A DNA stretch of 5,273 nt from an uncultured Lachnospiraceae bacterium (GTDB lineage Bacteria; Bacillota; Clostridia; Lachnospirales; Lachnospiraceae), in assembly GCA_902803635.1 (NCBI GenBank), contig CADCQU010000229.1, forward strand, positions 1-5,273, read 5' to 3'. The first letter of the stretch is position 1; each line of letters starts with the position of its first letter. Positions 1 to 5,239 of this stretch are shown piece by piece. The position numbers were made by a program, and so were the translations under genes. A model generated the notes under the pieces. That model searched no databases, had not been told where the DNA came from, and saw only the letters and a program-made list of their open reading frames with translations.

Positions 1-118
1 CGAAGCGACGCCTCAGTGTGCAGAAAACAGTCCAGTTGCCATGCATGCGGAGAAAGCTCCAGTGGAGCTTTCGGAGAAGGACTGTTTCCTGTAAGAATCC
101 CGTAAGGTTTTTGCGTCG
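1..118. repeat. Nested inverted-repeat element, possible structured RNA or palindromic repeat
   Basis: Three inverted repeats nest around one centre. The innermost has arms 52-60 and 64-72 (gaaagctcc / ggagctttc), perfect over 9 bp with a 3-nt loop. The middle has arms 21-33 and 79-91, paired at 12 of 13 positions; its core is aaacagtcc / ggactgttt. The outermost has arms 6-11 and 113-118 (cgacgc / gcgtcg). Together they could fold a single arm of about 115 nt. No T-run follows, so it is not an ordinary intrinsic terminator. Reading frame 1 is open from the left edge to a stop at 103-105, so the tail of an upstream gene cannot be excluded, but the symmetry explains the sequence better. The ATG frame at 18-209 runs through the palindrome and AT-rich DNA and has no family resemblance, so I do not call it a gene. 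The element may be cut by the window edge. Confidence 0.45.
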
Positions 119-409
119 TATATATCTTGTCCTGTTTGATTATAAATATAAAAATACAACAGAAATAATTCTTCAATTTTCCAATGGATTTTTTGAATTT
201 TCGTGGTAAAATATAAAAAGATTTTTCATGATTATTCGAAAAACTGAGACATTATGTGCCCTGCAGAGAAGATTTGCCGTTTCATAAGAAAGGGCCGCCT
301 TCTGTAGGGGCTTCACTTGGGTAAGGCAGGCAGAATTTGAAAAAAAGGTACTTGTTTAGATGGCTCCGTGCATTTTTTTTGCGGGGGGCTGGGAGGGGTC
401 TAAAAAAGT
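119..409. other. AT-rich intergenic leader without a recognised gene
   Basis: About 290 bases with no credible coding frame. The stretch 121-240 is very AT-rich and probably holds the promoter of the diguanylate cyclase gene. Several -10-like words occur (TATAAA at 141-146, TAAAAT at 207-212), but none has a good -35 box at normal spacing, so I do not place a promoter. I looked for a c-di-GMP riboswitch (GEMM-I or GEMM-II) because of the downstream gene and did not find its conserved core. From about 290 the sequence becomes GC-richer, with a weak gcctt/aaggc pairing and a T-run at 373-380 that has no convincing stem before it. Confidence 0.4.
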
Positions 410-416
410 AAGGAGA
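410..416 (+). promoter_or_regulatory. Ribosome binding site that decides the diguanylate cyclase start
   Basis: AAGGAGA lies 9 nt before the ATG at 426. The in-frame ATG at 360 would add 22 residues (MAPCIFFAGG...), but it has only a weak purine run upstream. The added residues come from a T-run and G-run stretch that reads like non-coding DNA, and they would push the first membrane helix away from the N-terminus. The start at 426 is therefore preferred. Confidence 0.8.
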
Positions 417-425
417 CTGCAGGTT

Positions 426-1853
426 ATGAATTTTTCACTGGGGAAAAAGACGTTTCTGCTTATTGTGTGCATCGCGGCCGTCATCAGCACGCTGGCCATC
501 CTGATCTACAGCAAGGGCATCCGCGATGTGATTACATCGCAGTACGAGGCTCGTTCCATCGATATCTCCCAGCTTGTTGCGGGTCAGATTGACACCGGGA
601 AGCTGGCAAATGTCCAGAAGGCCATCCTGGAAATCTATAACAAGGCCGACAACAAGGTCCAGAGCGACCAGTGGGGGACGCCGGAATTTGACGCGTATGT
701 CGCACAATATGCGCCCATCGAGGAGATGGAGGATTACCAGACGCTTCGAAAGGACCTGCGAAAAATGCAGGACGTGCTGGATGTGGACTGCCTCTACATT
801 ACCTGGCTGGATAGCGAAAACGAGTGCTACCTGTATATGATCGATGCGGCCTATGAGAATGCCTGCCCGATTGGCTGCATCGACCCGATCTATGTAGATT
901 TGACGGAATTCAAAAAGAATCCGGAGATTTTTTACGCTCCGAACATATCCAACACGCCGGAATACGGCTGGCTCATCGCGACGGGTACGCCTATTGAGGA
1001 CGAAAACGGGAATACCATCGGTATTTCTGGCGTTGATATTTCCATGAATGAGATCGTGGCGCAGAATGACCGTTTTCTTTTTTATGTCGTGATGGCATTT
1101 CTGACCCTGACCGTCATCGTTAGCGTTATTGGCATCGCCCTTGTCAACCACGTGATTGTAAAGCCAATAAACAAGCTTTCCCGGGCGGCCGCCCAGTACA
1201 AGGATAACCGCAAGGTGTTCTCCGAGCTTCAGATGAAAAGCGGGGACGAGATTGGAACTCTTGCGGAGTCCATGGCCCAGATGGAAAATGAGATTAACGG
1301 CTATATCGCCAACCTGGAGCAGACCACCAGCGACCTCATCACCGCCCGCGAGCACGCCGAACTGATGAACCGTGCGGCAAATATCGACGCCCTGACCAAG
1401 GTACGGAACAAGAGGGCGTTCGACGTGGAGGTGGAAAGGCTGAATGCGGGCCAGCAGCCCTATGGCATAGCGATGATCGACCTCAACGGCCTGAAGGAGA
1501 TCAATGACAACTACGGCCATGAAAAAGGCGATATCAGCATCAAGATGCTCTGCCAGATTATTTGTCAAATGTTCAAGCATTCGCCAGTATACCGGGTGGG
1601 CGGTGACGAGTTCATCGTCATCCTGGAAAATGGCGACTACGTGGAGCGGGAGGCGCTGATTAGGGATATCAAGGAAACGTTCCGGCGAAACATGGAGGAT
1701 ACGTCGCTTCCACCCTGGGAACGTGTCTCGGCCGCGGTTGGCTATGCCGTGCATGAACCTGGGTCGAACGAGCGCGTGGAAAATGTTCAGCAACGCGCGG
1801 ACGAGGCGATGTATGAGAATAAGAAGGCGATGAAGGCGGAGAGAAAGCTATGA
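426..1853 (+). CDS. Membrane-bound diguanylate cyclase (sensor-HAMP-GGDEF)
   Basis: This 475-residue protein should make cyclic di-GMP from two GTP at the inner face of the membrane. Order of parts: a membrane helix at about 9-29; an extracytoplasmic region at about 30-215 that ends in a Cache/PDC-like stretch (YGWLIATGTPI near 180 and GISGVDIS near 199); a second helix at about 217-241; a HAMP linker beginning VKPINKL, then a short helical stretch; and a GGDEF domain at about 319-470. The domain opens with NIDALTKVRNKRAF, carries the metal-binding segment MIDLNGLKEINDNYGH (Asp352) and the intact catalytic GGDEF at 392-396, and ends with DEAMYENKK. The RxxD product-inhibition site expected at 383-386 reads FKHS, so feedback inhibition through that site is probably absent. 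No EAL or HD-GYP domain is attached. The Cache-like region suggests control by a small extracellular ligand, but the ligand cannot be read from the sequence. The gene has its own ribosome binding site and no obvious operon partner. The family is very sure; the input signal is unknown. Confidence 0.95.
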   Translation: MNFSLGKKTFLLIVCIAAVISTLAILIYSKGIRDVITSQYEARSIDISQLVAGQIDTGKLANVQKAILEIYNKADNKVQSDQWGTPEFDAYVAQYAPIEEMEDYQTLRKDLRKMQDVLDVDCLYITWLDSENECYLYMIDAAYENACPIGCIDPIYVDLTEFKKNPEIFYAPNISNTPEYGWLIATGTPIEDENGNTIGISGVDISMNEIVAQNDRFLFYVVMAFLTLTVIVSVIGIALVNHVIVKPINKLSRAAAQYKDNRKVFSELQMKSGDEIGTLAESMAQMENEINGYIANLEQTTSDLITAREHAELMNRAANIDALTKVRNKRAFDVEVERLNAGQQPYGIAMIDLNGLKEINDNYGHEKGDISIKMLCQIICQMFKHSPVYRVGGDEFIVILENGDYVEREALIRDIKETFRRNMEDTSLPPWERVSAAVGYAVHEPGSNERVENVQQRADEAMYENKKAMKAERKL

Positions 1854-1869
1854 AGCTGAATTGAACGGG

Positions 1870-1902
1870 CCGTGCCTCCCTCTCAAGAGGGAGGTAGCAC
1901 GG
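1870..1902. repeat. Hairpin module just after the diguanylate cyclase gene
   Basis: The outer arms ccgtgc (1870-1875) and gcacgg (1897-1902) enclose the inner arms ctccctct / agagggag, giving a nearly continuous GC-rich stem with a tiny loop, 16 bases after the stop codon. No T-run follows, so it is not a classical intrinsic terminator, though it may still slow transcription or protect the 3' end of the message. It resembles the hairpin of the adjacent larger element and is probably part of the same palindromic repeat family. Confidence 0.65.
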
Positions 1903-1907
1903 CGTAG

Positions 1908-2090
1908 CCCCTCTCAGTCGGCTTCGCCGACAGCTCCCCCTGAGGGGGAGCCAAGTGGCAAGCGAACATGCAACCGTCGTTCCTCTTGCTCTCTTCGGGG
2001 GGAGCCAAGTGGCAAGCGAACATACAACCGCCGCTCCTCTTGCCTCCCCCTCAGGGGGAGGTGTCACGGCGTAGCCGTGACGGAGAGGGG
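1908..2090. repeat. MITE/REP-like palindromic intergenic element
   Basis: The two ends are imperfect inverted copies of about 45 bp. Read inward from the left (1908-1952) and, on the other strand, from the right (2090-2043), both go: cccctctc, then a gtc...gac hairpin, then a C5/G5 hairpin around tga/tca. Four stems are visible: 1917-1922/1926-1931 (gtcggc/gccgac), 1933-1940/1944-1951 (gctccccc/gggggagc), 2043-2051/2053-2061 (cctccccct/agggggagg, inner bases forming the loop), and 2063-2070/2074-2081 (gtcacggc/gccgtgac). No protein is encoded; the open frames on either strand are by-products of the GC-rich repeats. Short non-coding elements with inverted ends are usually MITEs moved by a transposase elsewhere, or REP-type sequences. 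I recall similar sequence in intergenic DNA of gut Firmicutes, but this is memory and not a search result. Confidence 0.75.
1944..2043 (+). repeat. Two direct copies of a 46-bp sequence inside the palindromic element
   Basis: Copy 1 (1944-1989) and copy 2 (1998-2043) start 54 bases apart and differ at three positions (1970/2024, 1977/2031, 1980/2034). Both run from gggggagcc through aagtggcaagcgaacat to tcctcttgc. The eight bases between them are tctcttcg. The duplication makes the core of the element longer than its ends alone would require and looks like a recent local duplication or recombination between two element copies. Confidence 0.85.
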
Positions 2091-2130
2091 CCGCCGACAT
2101 AGTGGGACGAGAAAAGTCGTAGTGAAAAAT

Positions 2131-2135
2131 AGGAG
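2131..2135 (+). promoter_or_regulatory. Ribosome binding site of the dnaK-like gene
   Basis: AGGAG sits 6 nt before the ATG at 2142. The 40 bases between the palindromic element and this site hold no clear promoter; a weak pair (GTGACG at 2077-2082, CATAGT at 2098-2103) lies partly in the element. The CIRCE operator that HrcA uses on many Firmicutes dnaK operons is not visible here. Confidence 0.8.
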
Positions 2136-2141
2136 ATTAAA

Positions 2142-3911
2142 ATGGGAAGAACAATCGGAATCGACCTGGGAACGACAAACAGCTGCGTCGCGGTGATGGA
2201 GGCGGATCGCGCCCGCGTCATCGAGAACCGGGAGGGGGCAAGAACCACCCCTTCGGTCGTCGCCTTCACCAAGGACGGGAAACGCCTTGTTGGGGAGGTG
2301 GCCCGCAGGCAGGCCGCCGTCAACGCGGATCGCACCATCGTCTCCATCAAACGGCAAATGGGAACCGACTGGAAGATTCGGATCGACGGCCAGGACCGCA
2401 CGCCCCAGGAGATTTCGGCGATGATTCTCATGAAGCTGAAAAAGGACGCGGAGGAGTTTCTTGGCGAGCCCGTCACGGATGCCGTGATTACGGTGCCGGC
2501 CTATTTCGGCGATTCGGAACGGCAGGCGACTAAGGTTGCCGGGGAAATCGCCGGCCTCAATGTCCGCCGCATTATCAACGAGCCGACCGCCGCCGCGATT
2601 GCCTTCGGGCTTGACCACGGCGAACCGCAGAACGTCCTTGTCTTCGACCTCGGCGGAGGGACATTTGACGTCTCCGTCATCCATATCGGCGATAATGTCA
2701 TCGAGGTCCTTGCGACCGCGGGCGACAACCATCTGGGCGGGGACGACTGGGACCACCGGCTCGCCGGACATTTTGCGCAGGCTTTTTACAAGCAGACGAA
2801 AATCCGTCTGGAAAAGGATCCCACGGCCATGCAGCGCGTCGTGGAGGAGGCGGAGAAGTGCAAAAAGGCCCTCTCGACGGCGACGACCTACAACGTGAAC
2901 CTTCCCTTCCTTGCGATGGGAAAGAACGGGCCGGAGCATCTGGAGATGACCGTGACGCGGAGCCTTTTCGAGCAGCTGACCGAGGACCTTCTGCGTCGAA
3001 CCGAGAAGCCCGTGCAGAACGCCCTCTCGGATGCCGGCCTTTCCGCCGCAGACCTTGGCCATGTCCTCCTTGTCGGCGGTTCGACCCGCATGCCCGCCGT
3101 CGCGGAAAATGTCCGCCGCCTTCTGGGGAAGGAGCCGGGCCGGAACGTGAACCCGGACGAGGCCGTCGCACTCGGCGCGGCGATCCAGGGCGGGAAGCTT
3201 TCCTACGAGGTCTCTGGTTCCTCGAAGGCCGCCGCGATGGTGCTTCTTGATGTGACCCCGCTGTCACTTTCGATAGAGACGGTCGGCGGCGTCGCAAGCC
3301 GCCTCATCCAGAGGAATTCCACGATTCCGACCCGCCACAGCCAGATTTTTACCACGGCCGCGCCCTTCCAGCGCGTGGTTGAGATCAAGGTCTATCAGGG
3401 TGAGCGGCGTTTTGTCCGCGACAACAAATTCCTCGGAAGCTTCCGTCTGGATGGCATCCGCCGCGCCCCGGCCGGCGTTCCCCAGATCGAGGTGACCTTT
3501 GACATTGATGCAAATGGTATCGTCAAGGTTACTGCGCGAGATCTTGGCACCGGCAAATCCCAGGACATCACGATTACTGGCAGTACGAATATGACCGAGG
3601 AGGAGATTCGCCGGGCGCGGGAGGACGCGGCCCGCTACGAGAGCGAGGACAACCACCGTCAGGAGCTTTTGGATATCCGCAACGAGGCCGAGGGCTTTAC
3701 TTATCGCCTCCAGAAAGCCCTGGACGAGCAGCCCAAGGGGAGCCTTGACCGTGCGGAGGAGAAGAACCTCCGCGCGGAGCTAAAAGCCTTGGAGAAGTCC
3801 ATCGCGAAGGCCGCCCCCGACCGCCTCACCGACCGTGATGCCGGTGAGATCAAGCGCGCCCACGAGGACCTCCGCGCCCACGCAAGCCGTGTTTTGGGAC
3901 GGGAAATATAA
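2142..3911 (+). CDS. dnaK: DnaK-type Hsp70 chaperone, orphan copy lacking the C-terminal tail
   Basis: A cytosolic ATP-driven chaperone of 589 residues, shorter than typical DnaK (about 610-640). The ATPase domain (about 1-360) is complete: phosphate-1 loop [10 protein letters not shown] at 5-14, catalytic Lys70 in [15 protein letters not shown] at 145-152, phosphate-2 loop FDLGGGTFD at 168-176, and adenosine motif [12 protein letters not shown] at 309-320. It lacks the roughly 24-residue proteobacterial insert, as Gram-positive DnaK does. The substrate domain begins [11 protein letters not shown] at 370 and includes the [18 protein letters not shown] block. The helical lid runs from about 485 to the end. 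Oddities: the interdomain linker reads AAAMVLLD where DVLLLD or DVVLLD is usual, and is preceded by a few extra residues (SGSSKAA); position 381 is Val where E. coli has Met404; and the protein stops at [13 protein letters not shown] with no Gly-rich tail or acidic EEV-type end. No grpE, dnaJ or hrcA is next to it, so it may be a second, specialised dnaK. The symbol reflects the family, not proof that it is the main housekeeping copy. Confidence 0.93.
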   Translation: MGRTIGIDLGTTNSCVAVMEADRARVIENREGARTTPSVVAFTKDGKRLVGEVARRQAAVNADRTIVSIKRQMGTDWKIRIDGQDRTPQEISAMILMKLKKDAEEFLGEPVTDAVITVPAYFGDSERQATKVAGEIAGLNVRRIINEPTAAAIAFGLDHGEPQNVLVFDLGGGTFDVSVIHIGDNVIEVLATAGDNHLGGDDWDHRLAGHFAQAFYKQTKIRLEKDPTAMQRVVEEAEKCKKALSTATTYNVNLPFLAMGKNGPEHLEMTVTRSLFEQLTEDLLRRTEKPVQNALSDAGLSAADLGHVLLVGGSTRMPAVAENVRRLLGKEPGRNVNPDEAVALGAAIQGGKLSYEVSGSSKAAAMVLLDVTPLSLSIETVGGVASRLIQRNSTIPTRHSQIFTTAAPFQRVVEIKVYQGERRFVRDNKFLGSFRLDGIRRAPAGVPQIEVTFDIDANGIVKVTARDLGTGKSQDITITGSTNMTEEEIRRAREDAARYESEDNHRQELLDIRNEAEGFTYRLQKALDEQPKGSLDRAEEKNLRAELKALEKSIAKAAPDRLTDRDAGEIKRAHEDLRAHASRVLGREI

Positions 3912-3921
3912 AAATGATTAT

Positions 3922-3959
3922 GGAACCGGAAATCTCCCGCGAGGTTTCCGGTTCCTTTT
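3922..3959 (+). terminator. Intrinsic terminator after the dnaK-like gene
   Basis: The arms ggaaccggaaatctc (3922-3936) and gaggtttccggttcc (3941-3955) form a 15-bp stem with one T-G wobble and a ccgc loop, followed directly by TTTT at 3956-3959. It begins 11 bases after the stop codon, so the message should end here and the 63-bp repeat array should not normally be co-transcribed. Confidence 0.93.
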
Positions 3960-3983
3960 GCAGATAACCCCAAAAACGCAGGA

Positions 3984-4520
3984 AAGCTTCCGTTAAGCTC
4001 AAAAACGTCCCCGTCCAAAAGGGGTTTTAGGCTTAACTTAGAAGCGGAAAGGAAGCTTCGGTTAAGCTCAAAAACACAAAAAAGGAAATTTGGGCTTAAG
4101 TTAGGAGCGGAAAGGAAGCTTCCAATAAGCTCAAAAACGCAAAAAAGGGGTTTTGAGCTTAACTCTGGTGCGAGAAGAAAGCTTCCGATAAGCTCAAAAA
4201 CACAAAAAAGGAAATTTGGGCTTAACTTAGGAGCGGAAAGGAAGCTTCCAATAAGCTCAAAAACGCAAAAAAGGGGTTTTGAGCTTAATTCTGGAGTGGG
4301 AAGAAAGCTTCCGATAAGCTCAAAGACGCAAAAAAGGGGTTTTGGGCTTAACTCTGGTGCAGGAAAGAAGCTTTCGATAAGCTCAAAAACGCAAAAAAGG
4401 GGTTTTGGGCTTAACTCTGGTGCAGGAAAGAAGCTTTCGATAAGCTCAAAAACGCAAAAAAGGGAATTTGGGCTTTACTTGGCTACGGGATGGAAGCTGC
4501 CGTTAAGCTCAAACCTGAAA
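3984..4520. repeat. Tandem array with a 63-bp period, a hairpin in each complete unit
   Basis: Units start with AAGCTT or a close variant at 3984, 4053, 4116, 4179, 4242, 4305, 4368, 4431 and 4494. Spacing is 63 bp throughout, except the first unit, which is 69 bp because its loop has extra bases. There are eight full units and a partial ninth. Complete units carry the inverted repeat taagctcaaaa ... ttttgagctta (perfect at 4126-4136/4151-4161 and 4252-4262/4277-4287) around an A-rich loop. In other units ttttgggctta gives a T-G pair that still folds as RNA of the + strand. The unit boundary is also symmetrical (ggaagcttcc at 4114-4123). Two unit types exist: cgcaaaaaaggggtttt and cacaaaaaaggaaattt. 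No protein is called: one frame is open throughout, but it lacks a start codon with a ribosome binding site and runs back through the dnaK terminator. It is not CRISPR: repeats are contiguous, with no unique spacers. Confidence 0.93.
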
Positions 4521-4527
4521 AAATAGG

Positions 4528-4576
4528 AAAAAATTTTTTTGATAGACAGAATATGTCTATGTAAATTTGGTATACT
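4528..4576 (+). promoter_or_regulatory. Candidate extended -10 promoter with upstream A/T tract
   Basis: TGGTATACT at 4568-4576 is an extended -10 (TGn plus TATACT, one mismatch from TATAAT). No good -35 lies 17 nt upstream; TTGATA at 4539-4544 is 26 nt away, which is too far for ordinary sigma-70 use. Extended -10 promoters can work without a -35. An A6T7 tract at 4528-4540 would sit about 43-55 nt before the predicted start near 4583, where an UP element acts. The promoter should drive the acidic small gene that follows. Confidence 0.6.
4542..4560. promoter_or_regulatory. 19-bp perfect dyad, candidate operator
   Basis: ATAGACA (4542-4548) and TGTCTAT (4554-4560) are perfect inverted arms around a 5-bp centre. 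The dyad lies just upstream of the extended -10, where a bound dimeric regulator would meet the -35 region of RNA polymerase. I do not recognise it as the site of a known regulator. No regulator gene is in the window, so the binding protein, if any, acts from elsewhere. Confidence 0.5.
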
Positions 4577-4660
4577 GTTCTTGGAAACGAGAAATGCATT
4601 TGCAGGATGGAGAAGGCTGGAAGCCTGCGACGTTTCCTAAAACAAATGATTAAGATACAA

Positions 4661-4666
4661 GGGAGG
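4661..4666 (+). promoter_or_regulatory. Ribosome binding site of the acidic small gene
   Basis: GGGAGG lies 9 nt before the in-frame GTG at 4676. The in-frame ATG at 4607 is only preceded by caggatg with no usable spacing, and the ATG at 4685 is 18 nt from this site. The GTG is therefore the best-supported start. Confidence 0.65.
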
Positions 4667-4675
4667 TTGTTGCGA

Positions 4676-4900
4676 GTGTACGAGATGGACGAAGATGAAA
4701 TGGACGACGATGAAATAGATGACGATGAGATGGATGAAGATGGAATTGACATAGAGGACCTACGTGAGGCGTTGCGACAGGAACTGTATGGAGCGTACTA
4801 TGGCGGTGGCTTTGACGGGGCGATGATGGAATCCTTTGACGTGGACGACGCCTCGCCGGCGGAGATTATCAGGATGGCAGAAAGAGAGGGAATATTATAA
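4676..4900 (+). CDS. Small, strongly acidic hypothetical protein
   Basis: From GTG at 4676 the product is 74 residues; from ATG at 4607 it would be 97, with a basic leader that has no ribosome binding site. Residues 5-29 are five repeats of a five-residue block, D-[DEI]-[DE]-[DEG]-[MIL], encoded by 15-nt direct repeats at 4688-4762. The second half is different: DLREALRQELYGAYYGGGFDGAMMESFDVDD, then ASPAEIIRMAEREGIL, which looks like two short helices joined by a glycine-rich turn. There is no signal peptide or membrane segment, so it is probably cytosolic. It reads as a true gene because the non-repeat half keeps a protein-like composition and there is a promoter and ribosome binding site. 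I do not recognise its function. It probably shares a transcript with the cysteine-rich small gene downstream, as no terminator is visible between them. The opposite-strand serine-rich frame is its shadow. Confidence 0.7.
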   Translation: MYEMDEDEMDDDEIDDDEMDEDGIDIEDLREALRQELYGAYYGGGFDGAMMESFDVDDASPAEIIRMAEREGIL

Positions 4901-4940
4901 AGAAGAAATTCTCTCGACGTAGCCTTAGAAATCTGCTAAT

Positions 4941-5059
4941 GAGGGTATCGCTTCCCGGATGGAAAAGTTGAAAAGACAGATAGCGAGAGGATGTACCTTC
5001 CCGGATGGAAAAGCTGAAAAGATAAATAGTGAGAGGATGTACCTTCCCGGATGGAAAAG
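4941..5059 (+). repeat. 46-bp tandem repeat, about 2.4 copies, leading into the last gene
   Basis: Units begin with cttcccggatggaaaag at 4951, 4997 and 5043, exactly 46 bp apart; the third is partial. Units 1 and 2 differ at few positions (ttgaaaagacagatagcg against ctgaaaagataaatagtg). A degenerate edge (gagggtatcg at 4941-4950, compare gagaggatgtac) suggests the repeat began slightly earlier. The last copy ends in aaaaggaga, which serves as the ribosome binding site of the gene at 5072. The period is not a multiple of three, so the array is not a protein repeat, although each copy contains a very short frame ending soon after LPGWK. Confidence 0.88.
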
Positions 5060-5063
5060 GAGA
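5057..5063 (+). promoter_or_regulatory. Ribosome binding site of the cysteine-rich small gene
   Basis: AAGGAGA lies 8 nt before the ATG at 5072, good spacing. It is formed at the junction of the last 46-bp repeat copy and unique sequence. Confidence 0.8.
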
Positions 5064-5071
5064 ATTGACAA

Positions 5072-5239
5072 ATGACGATGTGTATCAAATGCGGTGTAGA
5101 AGCGGAGGGGTGTCTTTGCGATGCCTGCTGTGAAAGCGTGGAACTGGAAAAGCTGTGCGCAGAAATCGTTGCTTGCCGTCCACAAAGTGTTATCCGGCAC
5201 GTTTTTTTCCTCAAACCCAAGCTTTCCGCGTCAAATTAA
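5072..5239 (+). CDS. Small cysteine-rich, zinc-knuckle-like protein, possibly truncated
   Basis: A 55-residue product with a strong ribosome binding site. Its first half has paired cysteines: C4-x2-C7 followed by Gly, then C16-x2-C19, with extra Cys at 14, 20, 29 and 35. The CxxC...CxxC layout is that of a small zinc-binding ribbon. Next comes an acidic helix-like stretch (ESVELEKLCAEIVACRP). I have a general memory of Firmicutes proteins that open this way and continue much further, which I cannot confirm here. The last part (QSVIRHVFFLKPKLSASN) has a different, basic and hydrophobic character, which would fit a gene cut by a frameshift or rearrangement shortly after residue 37. It could equally be a complete small protein. 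Its role is unknown. It lies 171 bp after the acidic gene, across the 46-bp repeats. A second ATG at 5078 is less well placed. Confidence 0.6.
   Translation: MTMCIKCGVEAEGCLCDACCESVELEKLCAEIVACRPQSVIRHVFFLKPKLSASN

Noticed and set aside
18..209. 63-codon frame at the left edge
   Set aside because: It reads through the nested palindrome and then AT-rich DNA, with no ribosome binding site or family likeness.
250..425. c-di-GMP riboswitch upstream of the cyclase
   Set aside because: The conserved GEMM-type core and paired stems could not be found, and the pairings seen are short and weak.
435..1793. Long open frame of 452 codons on the - strand
   Set aside because: It lies wholly inside the diguanylate cyclase gene, shows no domain, and mirrors the codon pattern of the + strand gene. 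It is an antisense shadow.
2091..2141. HrcA/CIRCE operator before the dnaK-like gene
   Set aside because: The 9-bp inverted arms with a 9-bp spacer are not present in this gap.
1861..2196. 111-codon + frame across the palindromic element
   Set aside because: Its repeated GEPSGKRTYNRRSS blocks are the 46-bp DNA repeats in translation, and it runs into the dnaK-like gene in the wrong frame.
2064..3062. Long - strand frame of 332 codons under the dnaK-like gene
   Set aside because: It is antisense to unmistakable Hsp70 motifs and starts and ends without regard to a ribosome binding site; its 3' end runs into the palindromic element.
3984..4520. CRISPR array
   Set aside because: The units are contiguous 63-bp copies with no unique spacers, and no cas gene is present.
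4296..4526. 76-codon frame starting at GTG inside the 63-bp array
   Set aside because: It begins in the middle of the repeat with no ribosome binding site and is part of a frame that is open merely because the period is divisible by three.
4925..5220. Two overlapping - strand frames of about 90 codons
   Set aside because: Their FHPGRYILSL and FPSGK blocks are the reverse reading of the 46-bp repeats, in two different frames, with no ribosome binding site.
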